Shown in pieces: positions 24,225 through 34,536 of a DNA stretch of 64,000 nucleotides. Every line of letters starts with the position of its first letter. The first letter of the stretch is position 1. A model generated the notes under the pieces. That model ran no database searches. It was not told where the DNA came from and saw only the letters and a list, made by a program, of their open reading frames with translations. Made by a program: the position numbers and the translations under genes. Source of the DNA: Streptomyces camponoticapitis (GTDB taxonomy: Bacteria; Actinomycetota; Actinomycetes; Streptomycetales; Streptomycetaceae); assembly GCF_014646115.1 (NCBI RefSeq), contig NZ_BMMV01000001.1, positions 110,030 through 174,029 of the forward strand, read 5' to 3'.

Positions 24225-26675
24225 TCAGCTGCGGAGGGCCTCCTCCACCATCTTCGCGGCCGTCGTCGCCTCCCCGTCCGTCAGGACGGTCCCGTCCGCG
24301 CGCGTGACGTAGACGGTGTCCACCGCGTTCGCGCCCAGCGTGGACACGTGCGCGCTGCGGACCCGTACCGCCGCCTCCTCCAGCGCCCGCCCGATCCGGT
24401 GCAGCAGCCCCGGGGCGTCCTGCGCGCGCACTTCGATGACGGTGGCGAGCTCCGAACTGTCCGGCACCACCGTCACACGGGGCGGTGGAGCCTGGCTGCC
24501 GCGCCGCCGGGGATAGGCGGACTCGCGCTCCGCCAGCCGGGCCCGGATGTCGAGCGAACCGTCCAGGGCGCGCACGAGGTCGGCGCGCAGCCGCGTCGCC
24601 TGGGGCAGGGAGCCGTACGCCGCCGCGACCCGCCAGGTCAGCAGCAGGACGTCGGAGGCGTCACCGAGCGCCGTGGGCGGTTCGACGATGCGCAGGTCGG
24701 CCGCCCGCACGGTGAGACGGTGCAGTGCGAGGACACCGGCCGCGGCCGGCAGGACGCCGGGGCGGTCGGGGAGCGCGATGACCAGTTCGACGCCGACCGG
24801 CGCCGGTTCGTCGTCCTCCTGAGGAGGCTCCGGCTGGGCGTGGAGGGACAGGACGGGGCCGCCGGTGCGCAGCGCCTCGACGGCGAGGCGTTCCTGCTCC
24901 GCGCTGGTCACCAGGGGGCGCGGTGCGACGGGCGCCCTGCCGGCGAGAGCGGCGGCCACGCGGCCGACGAGGTCCGTGACGAGCGATCCGCGCCACGCGG
25001 ACCAGGCGGCGGGCCCCGTCGCGAGTGCGTCGGCCTCGGTGAGCGCGTGGAGCAGTTCGAGGGTGGACAGCGAGTCGACCTTCTCGGCGACGGAGCTGAC
25101 GGTGGCCGGGTCGTCCAGGTCGCGCCGCGTCGCCGTCTCGACGAGCAGCAGATGGTGGCGTACGAGCGTGGCGACCACGTCCGCGTCGGCGCGGTCGAAG
25201 CCGATCCGCAGCGCGACGGTGCGCGCGAGGGGCTCGCCCGCCTCGGAGTGATCGCCCGGCAGCCCCTTGCCGATGTCGTGCAGCAGGGCGGCGACCAGGA
25301 GCAGGTCGGGGCGGCTCACCCGCCGGGTCAGCGCGGAGGCCTCGACCGCGGTCTCAACGAGATGGCGGTCCACGGTCCAGGTGTGGACGGCGTTGCGCTG
25401 GGGACGGCAGCGGACGCGCTCCCACTCGGGGATGAGGCGGGTGATGAGCCCCTCGGCCTCGAACGCCTCCCAGACCGGGACGGTCGGCTCCCCCGCCCCG
25501 AGCAACGTGACGAACTCCTCGCGCGCCGCCGCCGGCCACGGGGCGGGCAGCGGCCGTGCGGCGGCGAGCCGACGGACCACGTAGGGCGAGATCGGCAGCC
25601 CGGACTGGGCGGCGGCTGCAGCGGCGCGCAGCGGCAGTACGGCGTCGTGCTCCACACGCGCCGTCCTGGCGAGCACGGCCTCGCCGTCCTGCTCCACGAC
25701 CCCCTCCGCGAGCGGCGTGCGCTCCGGGGCGGGCCTGCTGCCGCCGAGGAGGGATCGGAGCCGGGGGCGGCCGGCGCGAGAGCGCAGGACGCGGTTGACC
25801 TCGCGCCAGGTGACGTCCGAGGCGTACGACACGGTGCGGGCGGCCTCGTAGACCCTCCGCAGGAGTTCGTCGGCGTCGCCGGTGCCCAGCTCCGCGGCGA
25901 CCCCGTCCTGCTCCTGGAGCGCGAGCCGGTCGGTGGCCCGGCCCGTCGTGAGGTGCAGGGCGTCGCGTACGTCGAGGAGCGCGCGGCGGGCCTCGGCGAG
26001 GCCCTCCCGGGGGGCGTCGGCGAGCCAGGACGCGGCGACGGCGCGCAGCGCCGTGGCGTCCCTGAGCCCGCCCCGTGCCTCCTTGATGTCGGGTTCGAGA
26101 AGGAACTGCAACTCGCCCTGACGCTCGGCGCGTTCGCGGCAGAGTTCGTCGAGTTCGGGGAGGCGCTTGGGGGCCTGGTTGCGCCAGTCGGCGAGTACGG
26201 CTGTGCGCAGGGCGGCGGTCGGTGCCGGGTCGCCGACGATATGACGCGCGTCAAGGAGCCCGAGCTGCACCTTGAGGTCCTGGCCGGCGGTCTTGCGGGC
26301 CTCGGCCGTCGTACGCACGGAGTGGTCGAGGGCGAGCCCCAGGTCCCACACGGGGTACCAGACGCGGTCCGCGAGGGCGGCGATGGCCGCGGCGTCGGAG
26401 CTGCCGTCGTGCAGGAGGAGAAGGTCGAGGTCGCTGCGGGGGGACAGTTCGCCCCGTCCGTAGCCGCCGACAGCGACGAGGGACGCTCCCTGGACGCCGA
26501 CGGCGCGGGCGGCGGCGGTGAACAGGGCGTGCAGCCAGTCGTCCGTGAGCCGTGCCAGGGCGGCGCGGCGCTGCGGCCCGGACGGCGTCTTCTCGTGGAG
26601 AAGGCGGAGCCGCGCCGCCGCGTAGCCGCTGGGTCCGGGGTCGGGTTGTCCGGTCGTCTCGTCAGGGGTGGTCAC
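24225..26675 (-). CDS. glnD: PII uridylyl/adenylyltransferase GlnD
   Basis: An 816-residue bifunctional nucleotidyltransferase that modifies and demodifies the PII protein GlnK; in Streptomyces the modification is adenylylation. The nucleotidyltransferase motif is VAVGGYGRGELSPRSDLDLL; the HD domain has LLHDIGKGLPGDHSEAGEPL; two ACT domains follow (GVELVIALPDRPGVLPAAAG and ELATVIEVRAQDAPGLLHRI). I take the GTG at 26675 as start: the longer version from 26765 begins very close to the terminator after glnK and adds 30 residues of random character. Third gene of the nitrogen operon. Confidence 0.95.
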   Translation of the reverse strand: MTTPDETTGQPDPGPSGYAAARLRLLHEKTPSGPQRRAALARLTDDWLHALFTAAARAVGVQGASLVAVGGYGRGELSPRSDLDLLLLHDGSSDAAAIAALADRVWYPVWDLGLALDHSVRTTAEARKTAGQDLKVQLGLLDARHIVGDPAPTAALRTAVLADWRNQAPKRLPELDELCRERAERQGELQFLLEPDIKEARGGLRDATALRAVAASWLADAPREGLAEARRALLDVRDALHLTTGRATDRLALQEQDGVAAELGTGDADELLRRVYEAARTVSYASDVTWREVNRVLRSRAGRPRLRSLLGGSRPAPERTPLAEGVVEQDGEAVLARTARVEHDAVLPLRAAAAAAQSGLPISPYVVRRLAAARPLPAPWPAAAREEFVTLLGAGEPTVPVWEAFEAEGLITRLIPEWERVRCRPQRNAVHTWTVDRHLVETAVEASALTRRVSRPDLLLVAALLHDIGKGLPGDHSEAGEPLARTVALRIGFDRADADVVATLVRHHLLLVETATRRDLDDPATVSSVAEKVDSLSTLELLHALTEADALATGPAAWSAWRGSLVTDLVGRVAAALAGRAPVAPRPLVTSAEQERLAVEALRTGGPVLSLHAQPEPPQEDDEPAPVGVELVIALPDRPGVLPAAAGVLALHRLTVRAADLRIVEPPTALGDASDVLLLTWRVAAAYGSLPQATRLRADLVRALDGSLDIRARLAERESAYPRRRGSQAPPPRVTVVPDSSELATVIEVRAQDAPGLLHRIGRALEEAAVRVRSAHVSTLGANAVDTVYVTRADGTVLTDGEATTAAKMVEEALRS

Positions 26676-26827
26676 CCGGCAGGTCCCGTCTTTCGGCGGG
26701 CGTCCCGCGTGCGGGACGCCCGGTTTCGCTGCGCGCGTCCGTATCTCCGAGCGCGCTCGGTTCACAACTCGCGCGACGTTGTCACGAGTTGGGCGCCGCC
26801 CCCACGCTCCGTCCCCGGAACGCCGGA

Positions 26828-26866
26828 GGCGCCGGGCGCACTCCTCGACGGAGTGCGCCCGGCGCC
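26828..26866 (-). terminator. Strong hairpin between glnK and glnD
   Basis: GGCGCCGGGCGCACTCC (26828-26844) and its exact complement (26850-26866) form a 17-base stem with a TCGAC loop. It lies between glnK and glnD on the coding strand, so it probably limits glnD expression relative to amtB-glnK. Confidence 0.75.
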
Positions 26867-26916
26867 GGAGCGTGCCCGCTCACCGAGCACGCGCCGGCAT
26901 CGGACCGGATCCGGTG

Positions 26917-28538
<1,622 letters not shown>

Positions 28539-28887
28539 GGCCGGCGTCTCCTCGTGGGTGGGAAATACGGCCCGGTGCGGATGCTCTTACTTCTCTGGGC
28601 CGACTGGTGGTGAGGAGATTGACGTGGGGTGATTTCGGTCGATGCCGCCCGATGTTTCACGTCAGTGACGAAGTCGACCGGAGTGTTACGCCTTGATGAA
28701 CTGACGTGTCGCGAGGTGCGGCGATGGCAGAATCCGGCCGCGACGGTCACCCGTGTGGCGTGGCGGGGGGAAGCCGTGCCGGCCGTACGGGCGAGTGCCG
28801 CGGCCGGAGGCACGGGATACGTGGGGGAACGGGGGGTCTGGGGAAGATAATGCCCCAGTGGCTTCCGCGGCGCCCTCCACGGGGCGC
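28539..28887. other. Intergenic upstream of amtB
   Basis: About 350 bases between the nsdA stop and the amtB start. It is less GC-rich than the genes and holds the GlnR-type box (28632-28669) and so the amtB promoter. No gene is supported. Confidence 0.55.
28632..28669 (-). promoter_or_regulatory. GlnR box of amtB
   Basis: Read on the minus strand the sequence is GTCAC-n6-GAAAC-n6-CGGCA-n6-GAAAT, which follows the Streptomyces GlnR pattern of two a-b half-site pairs (gTnAc-n6-GaAAc repeated with 6-base spacing); the second pair is weaker. GlnR activation of amtB-glnK-glnD is established in S. coelicolor. Confidence 0.6.
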
Positions 28888-30381
28888 TCAGACGGCTTCA
28901 GCGGCCTCCGGGAGTTCCTCCGTGAGCTGCTCGGTGAGCTGGTTGATCTCGGAGAGCTCCCCGAAGTCCCGGGTGGCCGTGGACACCGTTTTGCGCAGCC
29001 GGGTGTTGACGCGCTCGGAGCGCACCTTCTTGGCGATGCCGAGCGCCTCCTCGATAAGAGGGGTCGACCGCTCGGGCTCCCTCTTCAGAAGGTGGACGGT
29101 GGCCATCCCGACGAGGTTCAGCGCGTATGACCGCTGGTGCTCCTCGTCCTTCTCGAAGAGCTGGACGGCGCGCTCCATGACGGGCTCGGCGAGCGAGGCG
29201 TACGTCGGGCTGCGCCCGGCCACGTACGCGAGGTCGCGGTAGGAGTGCGCGTTCTCACCGTTGAGCTCGGCCTCGGAGAAGAACCGGATCCAGTCGGGCT
29301 CCGGCTCGCCGTCGTCCCCGGCGTCGGCGAAGGTGTTCTCCGCCATCCGCACGGCGCGCTTGCACTTGCCCGGCTGCCCCATGTTGGCGTAGGCCCGCGC
29401 CTCCATCGCGTACAGCATCGACTGCGTACGGGCCGTGGCGCAGTCCCTGCTGCCGTACTGGGCGAGATGGATGAGTTCCAACGCGTCGTCGGGGCGGCCG
29501 ACATGGATCATCTGGCGGCTCATCGAGGAGAGGATGTACGACCCCAGGGCCTTGTCCCCCGCCTCCTTGGCGGCGTGCAGGGCGAGCACGAAGTACTTCT
29601 GGGCGTTGGGCTGGAGGCCGACGTCGTAGCTCATCCAGCCGGCCAGCTCGGACAGTTCGGCCGCGCACCTGAAGAGCCGCCGCGCGGTGACGTCGGACTG
29701 CGGCTCCTGAAGAAGGTCCGTCACCTCGTGGAGCTGGCCCACGACCGCCTTGCGGCGCAGACCCCCGCCGCACTGCGCGTCCCACTGACGGAACATCACC
29801 GTGGTGGACTCCAGCAGGTCCAACTCCGGCATGGAGAGGCGGGAGTGGCGGCGCCCCCCCGGGGCGCCGGCGTCGTCATCCTGGTCGGCCGGCGAGGTGG
29901 GCACCAGCCACCGTTGCATCGGCTCGATGAGGGCGGGGCCGGCGGCGAGTGCGAGCGACGTCCCCAGGAAGCCGCGCCGCGCCAGCATCAGGTCACTGCG
30001 CGAGAACTCGCTGATGAGGGAGATGGTCTGGGGCGCCGCCCAGGGCAGATCGACGCCTGACACCGAGGGTGACTGGTGGGCGGAGCGCAGTCCCAGGTCC
30101 TCGACCGTGACAACGGCGCCGAATCGCTCGGAGAACAACTCAGAGAGAATGCGCGGGATGGGCTCCCGCGGCTGTTCGCCGTCGAGCCAGCGGCGCACCC
30201 GCGAGGTGTCGGTGCTGATGTGGTGCGCGCCCATCTGCCGGGCCCTGCGGTTGACCTGGCGCGCGAGTTCGCCCTTGGACCAGCCACTACGCCTGAACCA
30301 CGAACTCAACTGCTCGTTCGGGCGCTTGCCGGTAGCCGTACCGTCTGCGCCGCTGCCGCCCACTGGAACGCCCCCATCCAC
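28888..30381 (-). CDS. nsdA: NsdA-like negative regulator of sporulation and antibiotic production
   Basis: A 497-residue protein matching NsdA. The N-terminus (about 22-110) has a helix-turn-helix-like region beginning NEQLSSWFRRSGWSKGELAR and STDTSRVRRWLDGEQPREPI; the rest is built of TPR-like helical repeats (for example YFVLALHAAKEAGDKALGSY, SYALNLVGMATVHLLKREPE). In S. coelicolor loss of nsdA advances sporulation and raises antibiotic output. GTG at 30381 as start; an in-frame ATG is not available nearer. It is divergent from the prim-pol gene across 420 bases. Confidence 0.9.
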   Translation of the reverse strand: MDGGVPVGGSGADGTATGKRPNEQLSSWFRRSGWSKGELARQVNRRARQMGAHHISTDTSRVRRWLDGEQPREPIPRILSELFSERFGAVVTVEDLGLRSAHQSPSVSGVDLPWAAPQTISLISEFSRSDLMLARRGFLGTSLALAAGPALIEPMQRWLVPTSPADQDDDAGAPGGRRHSRLSMPELDLLESTTVMFRQWDAQCGGGLRRKAVVGQLHEVTDLLQEPQSDVTARRLFRCAAELSELAGWMSYDVGLQPNAQKYFVLALHAAKEAGDKALGSYILSSMSRQMIHVGRPDDALELIHLAQYGSRDCATARTQSMLYAMEARAYANMGQPGKCKRAVRMAENTFADAGDDGEPEPDWIRFFSEAELNGENAHSYRDLAYVAGRSPTYASLAEPVMERAVQLFEKDEEHQRSYALNLVGMATVHLLKREPERSTPLIEEALGIAKKVRSERVNTRLRKTVSTATRDFGELSEINQLTEQLTEELPEAAEAV

Positions 30382-30801
30382 CGAAGCCCTGTCGCGCGAA
30401 CTTCTACCAGAATGCCGTCAGTTACGGCCGTCTGTCCGGAGATCTCGCTCCTTCGAACAGGAAACCGAGTTGCCCGCGGCATAACCACGAACGTGCGACT
30501 TCTCACCGTTCGTGCACTCAAAGTAATCCTACGATCACCCCTCCCGCGAGGGTCATTCCGCAAACGCCACCATTCGCCACCCCTTCGAATGAACTCGGCT
30601 GCGGCCGGGCGCGATTCACTTGACGGACGGCGATCAGGAACCGGCGGAGCGTTGCACGCAGGGGGCGTACGGAGCCGGACGCACCACCCCTGGCGCCACC
30701 CCGCGCCGCCGACACGAGGGCCGAACGACAAGATGTCGACGGAGGGTCACAACACGACTCCACATCGTAACTACCCGCGAGTTCGACCCGTTGGAGGGGG
30801 C
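30382..30801. other. Divergent intergenic region nsdA / prim-pol gene
   Basis: 420 bases with promoters for both directions and no gene. It contains the inverted repeat at 30486-30514 and locally AT-richer DNA around 30510-30540. On the minus strand TAGGAT near 30530 is a possible -10. Frames crossing it have unlikely composition. Confidence 0.5.
30486..30514. promoter_or_regulatory. Inverted repeat upstream of nsdA
   Basis: CACGAACG (30486-30493) and CGTTCGTG (30507-30514) are perfect 8-base arms whose centres are 21 bases apart, two helical turns. It lies about 105-130 bases upstream of nsdA and fits a dimeric regulator site; the regulator is unknown. Confidence 0.45.
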
Positions 30802-31461
30802 ATGGGCTTCACGATCGGCGGAATCCGGGAGATGCGGTCCGGTTCACGGCGCCGCGGCCGCACCACCGAGTGCACGACAGTGGCCGAGTACACAGGGCTC
30901 TGGGGCTGGGACGTCGCCCCCGGCGCGCGCGCCGTGGCGGGCCGCTGCTCCTGCGGCGCCGAACGGTGCCGCGCCCCCGGCGCGCATCCGCTGGACCCCG
31001 CGCTGGAGGTCCCGGCGGGCGCCACGCTGGACGATGCCGCCAAGGCCTGGTCCGAGACGCCGGGGGCGGCCGTTCTGCTGCCCGTGGGGCGCACCTTCGA
31101 CATCATCGACGTCGCCGAACCGGCGGGCCGCCGCGCCCTGGTCAGGCTGGAGCGGATGGGGCTGCCCCTGGGCCCCGTCACCGCCACCCCCACGGGGCGG
31201 GCGCACTTCTTCGTCGCACCGGGCGCCGCGGCCGAACTGCCGCAGCTGCTCTACCGGATGGGCTGGGACGACGCCGGTCTCGATCTGCGCTGTCTGGGCG
31301 CGGGCGACCATGTCACGGCCCCCCCGTCCGATCTCGGCGGCCTCGGGCCCGTCCGCTGGCTCCGGGCGCCGGTCCTGGACACGGCGGCGGACCCGCCCCA
31401 GGCGCGGCTGCTGCTCGGGACCCTGGCGTACGTCTGCCATCGCTCGCCCGGCTGCGACTGA
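30802..31461 (+). CDS. Prim-pol-like (bifunctional primase/polymerase N-terminal) domain protein
   Basis: A 219-residue protein with the prim-pol N-terminal domain found in plasmid and phage replication proteins, here without a helicase part. Family-like motifs are AGRCSCGAERCRAPGAHPLD (a zinc-knuckle-like Cys pattern), the segment FDIIDVAEP in place of the usual acidic pair, RAHFFVAP and LDLRCLGAGDHVTAPPS. The weak acidic site suggests the enzyme may be inactive or altered. Start ATG at 30802 with TTGGAGGGGG upstream. A good terminator follows. A stand-alone copy next to nsdA is normal in Streptomyces; its role is unknown. Confidence 0.8.
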   Translation: MGFTIGGIREMRSGSRRRGRTTECTTVAEYTGLWGWDVAPGARAVAGRCSCGAERCRAPGAHPLDPALEVPAGATLDDAAKAWSETPGAAVLLPVGRTFDIIDVAEPAGRRALVRLERMGLPLGPVTATPTGRAHFFVAPGAAAELPQLLYRMGWDDAGLDLRCLGAGDHVTAPPSDLGGLGPVRWLRAPVLDTAADPPQARLLLGTLAYVCHRSPGCD

Positions 31462-31569
31462 GCCGGCCCGCCGTTCCCCCGACCGCGACGCCGTCCGGCA
31501 CGTCGCCGCCCCGCCCCGTCGTCCCGCTCCGTCGCCCCGTCCCCCCGTTCGCTCCGCCGGCTCCGTACG

Positions 31570-31607
31570 AAGGGCCCCACCGCATGCGCACACGCGGGAG
31601 GGCCCTT
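31570..31607 (+). terminator. Terminator after the prim-pol gene
   Basis: AAGGGCCC (31570-31577) and GGGCCCTT (31600-31607) form a stem followed by TTCTTCG; outer CGTACG sequences can extend the pairing. Confidence 0.65.
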
Positions 31608-31611
31608 TCTT

Positions 31612-31682
31612 CGTACGGTGCCAAGGGTGCCCCGTACGCGCCTCGTACGGCGCCCCTGCGGCGCTCGTACTGCGGTCGTACG
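31612..31682. repeat. CGTACG-rich intergenic cluster
   Basis: Between the terminator and the ftsY stop the palindrome CGTACG occurs at 31612, 31633, 31644 and 31677, with a further copy at 31564, mixed with GGTGCC/GGCGCC units. It looks like a degenerate short repeat; no function is evident. Confidence 0.4.
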
Positions 31683-31689
31683 GTGCCTT

Positions 31690-32904
31690 TCAGCCGCCGA
31701 TCAGCGCGTCGACGAACGCCTCGGGCTCGAACGGCGCCAGGTCGTCCGCCCCCTCGCCCAGCCCGATCAGCTTGACGGGCACGCCCAGTTCACGCTGGAC
31801 CGCGATCACGATGCCGCCCTTGGCGGTGCCGTCCATCTTGGTCAGCACGATGCCGGTGATGTCCACGACCTCGGCGAACACCCGCGCCTGTACGAGGCCG
31901 TTCTGCCCCGTCGTCGCGTCCAGGACCAGCAGCACCTCGTCCAGCGGACCGTGCTTCTCCACGACCCGCTTGACCTTGCCGAGCTCGTCCATGAGCCCGG
32001 TCTTGGTGTGCAGCCGCCCTGCCGTGTCGATCAGGACGACGTCCGCCCCCTCGGCGATGCCTTCCTTGACCGCGTCGAAAGCGATCGACGCCGGGTCGCC
32101 GCCCTCGGGGCCGCGCACCGTACGCGCGCCCACGCGCTCGCCCCACGTCTGGAGCTGATCGGCGGCGGCGGCTCGGAAGGTGTCGGCGGCGCCGAGCACG
32201 ACCGACCTGCCGTCGGCCACCAGGACCCGCGCCAGCTTGCCCGTCGTGGTGGTCTTGCCGGTGCCGTTGACTCCGACGACCATCATGACACCCGGGGTGT
32301 CCAGACCGCTCTCGGTCTTCACGGCGCGGTCGAAGTCCGTACGGAGGAGAGCGAGCAGTTCCTCGCGCAGCAGCGACCGCAGCTCGTCGGGCGTACGCGT
32401 ACCGAGCACCCTGACCCGCTCACGCAGCCGCTCCACCAGCTCGTGCGTGGGTGCGACGCCGACGTCGGCGGTCAGCAGGGTGTCCTCGATCTCCTCCCAC
32501 GTCTCCTCGTCGAGGTGCTCGCGCGAGAGGAGCGTGAGCAGCCCCTTGCCGAGGGTGTTCTGCGAGCGGGCGAGCCGGGCCCGCAGTCTGACCAGACGGC
32601 CCGCGGACGGTTCCGGGACCTCGATCGCCACCGGCGGGGCGGCCACGACGGGGTCCTCGACGGCGGGCGGCGTCGCGGTCGCCTCGGGAAGGCCCACCTC
32701 CTCGATGGTGCGGCGGGATTCCTCCCGCGACGGCCCCGCCTCGTCGCCGACGTGCGGCTCGGCGGGCGGGGTCGTGATGGTCGGCGTGCTCGACGGTGCC
32801 TTGGGCGGCCGCTGCTTCTTCCTGCGGCTGGTGACCACGAACCCGCTGATCACGCCGACGACGACCAGGGCGATGACTACGGCAAGAATGACGATGTCCA
32901 CCAC
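31690..32904 (-). CDS. ftsY: SRP receptor FtsY
   Basis: A 404-residue SRP receptor GTPase. It begins with a true membrane segment (IVILAVVIALVVVGVISGFV), then an acidic Pro-rich linker, the N domain and the G domain with VVGVNGTGKTTTTGKLARVL, AADTFRAAAADQLQTW, DTAGRLHTKTGLMDELGKVK and TKMDGTAKGGIVIAV. It docks Ffh-bound ribosomes at the membrane. GTG start at 32904. An N-terminal membrane anchor is usual in actinobacteria. Confidence 0.96.
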   Translation of the reverse strand: MVDIVILAVVIALVVVGVISGFVVTSRRKKQRPPKAPSSTPTITTPPAEPHVGDEAGPSREESRRTIEEVGLPEATATPPAVEDPVVAAPPVAIEVPEPSAGRLVRLRARLARSQNTLGKGLLTLLSREHLDEETWEEIEDTLLTADVGVAPTHELVERLRERVRVLGTRTPDELRSLLREELLALLRTDFDRAVKTESGLDTPGVMMVVGVNGTGKTTTTGKLARVLVADGRSVVLGAADTFRAAAADQLQTWGERVGARTVRGPEGGDPASIAFDAVKEGIAEGADVVLIDTAGRLHTKTGLMDELGKVKRVVEKHGPLDEVLLVLDATTGQNGLVQARVFAEVVDITGIVLTKMDGTAKGGIVIAVQRELGVPVKLIGLGEGADDLAPFEPEAFVDALIGG

Positions 32905-32989
32905 GTCATCTTCGCAGGCGGCGGCCGCCTTGGGGCGGTGGGGAGATCCCGGGCCCCGACGGGGCGCGCGATCCCGGGAACAGGGCTGG

Positions 32990-34414
32990 TCAGCCCATCT
33001 CCTCCAGCGCCTTGCCCTTGGTCTCGGGAACCCACTTCAGGACGAAGAAGATCGAGAGCAGCGCGAAGGCGGAGTAGATCACGTAGGCGCCCGAGAGATC
33101 CCAGTCGGACAGGGTCGGGAACGAGGCGGTGACCGCCCAGTTGGCGATCCACTGCGCCGACGCGGCCACGCCCAGCGCGGCGGCCCGGAGCCTGCCGGGG
33201 AACATCTCGCCGAGCAGCACCCAGACGACGACGCCCCAGGACAGCGCGAAGAAGAGCACGAAGGAGTGGGCGGCGGCGAGCGCCACCGTGCCCTGGGCGT
33301 TGGGGATGGAGATGTTGGTGCCGCTGCCGCTCTTGTACGAGAAAGCCCAGGAGGCCAGCCCCAGCGACAGCGTCATGCCGACGGAGCCGATCAGCAGCAG
33401 CGGCCGGCGGCCGATCCGGTCGACGAAGAGCATCGCGATGACGGTGCCGATGATGTTCACGATCGACGAGGTGAACGAGTAGAAGAACGAGCTGGTGGGG
33501 TCGATGCCGACGGACTGCCACAGCGACGCGCTGTAGTAGAAGATCACGTTGATGCCGACGAGCTGCTGGAGCGCGGAGAGGCCGATGCCGATCCAGACGA
33601 CCGGCAGGAAGCCCACCCTGCCGAGCAGGTCCTTGAACGTCGGCTTGTGCTCCTTACGGAGGTTGAGTTCGATCTCCTCGACCCGCGCGTCCAGGTCGAC
33701 GCTCTTGTCCTCGACCTCGGCGAGCACGTCCTTCGCCGCTCCGCTCCTGCCGACGGAGATCAGGTAGCGGGGCGACTCGGGGATCAGGAAGGAGAGCACT
33801 CCGTAGAGGATCGCCGGGACGACCATCACGCCGAGCATCCACTGCCAGGCCTCCAGGCCGCCGATGTCGCCCCGCTGGTCGCCGTCGGCGATGTTCAGGA
33901 TGCCGTAGTTCACCAGCTGTGAGACGGCGATGCCGAGGACGATCGCCGCCTGCTGGAACGAGGTGAGCCTGCCGCGGTACGCGGGTGGCGAGACCTCCGC
34001 GATGTACGCGGGGCCGATGACGGAGGCCATACCGATGGCGAACCCGCCGATGACCCGCCACATGGCGAGGTCCCAGAGCGCGAACGGCAGGGCCGAGCCC
34101 ACGGCGCTGATGGTGAACACCACGGCCGAGATCTGCATACAGCGGATACGGCCGATCCGGTCGGCGATCCGGCCCGCCGTGGCGGCGCCGATGGCGGAGC
34201 CGATCAGCGCGGCGGCGATCACCTGGGCCAGTTCACCGGAGCCGATGTCGTAGCGGTCCCTGATGGCCTGGACGGCGCCGTTGATGACGGAGCTGTCGTA
34301 GCCGAAGAGGAAGCCGCCCATGGCGGCGGACGCCGTGATGAAGATGACGTGGCCGAAGTGCTCGGGAAGGGGCGGTTTGCCCCCGGGCCGAGGCGACTGC
34401 GCTGTACTCGTCAC
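32990..34414 (-). CDS. glcP: Sugar porter family glucose permease GlcP
   Basis: A 474-residue major facilitator transporter with twelve membrane segments. Sugar-porter signatures are present: GFLFGYDSSVINGAV in TM1, RIADRIGRIRCM, the PESPRYL motif, LQQLVGINVIFYYS in TM7, DRIGRRPLLLIG and PETKGKALEE at the end. At this chromosomal position between ftsY and smc, S. coelicolor carries the glucose/H+ symporter GlcP (one of two copies). The GTG at 34414 was chosen because AGGAG lies about 8 bases upstream; a longer ATG version adds 22 residues lacking family similarity. Confidence 0.9.
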   Translation of the reverse strand: MTSTAQSPRPGGKPPLPEHFGHVIFITASAAMGGFLFGYDSSVINGAVQAIRDRYDIGSGELAQVIAAALIGSAIGAATAGRIADRIGRIRCMQISAVVFTISAVGSALPFALWDLAMWRVIGGFAIGMASVIGPAYIAEVSPPAYRGRLTSFQQAAIVLGIAVSQLVNYGILNIADGDQRGDIGGLEAWQWMLGVMVVPAILYGVLSFLIPESPRYLISVGRSGAAKDVLAEVEDKSVDLDARVEEIELNLRKEHKPTFKDLLGRVGFLPVVWIGIGLSALQQLVGINVIFYYSASLWQSVGIDPTSSFFYSFTSSIVNIIGTVIAMLFVDRIGRRPLLLIGSVGMTLSLGLASWAFSYKSGSGTNISIPNAQGTVALAAAHSFVLFFALSWGVVVWVLLGEMFPGRLRAAALGVAASAQWIANWAVTASFPTLSDWDLSGAYVIYSAFALLSIFFVLKWVPETKGKALEEMG

Positions 34415-34491
34415 ATGGGCTCCTGTGGCCGCCCGGAACGGACGCGCCGGGTGGGGTGGAAAGCCCTCCCAGTGGGGCACGGCTCCGCCCC

Positions 34492-34511
34492 GCCCACCAG
34501 CCGCGGTGGGC
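34492..34511 (-). terminator. Hairpin after smc
   Basis: GCCCACC (34492-34498) pairs with GGTGGGC (34505-34511), 26 bases beyond the smc stop. Confidence 0.5.
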
Positions 34512-34536
34512 CGTTCAGCGCAGTCGGCGGTGACGT

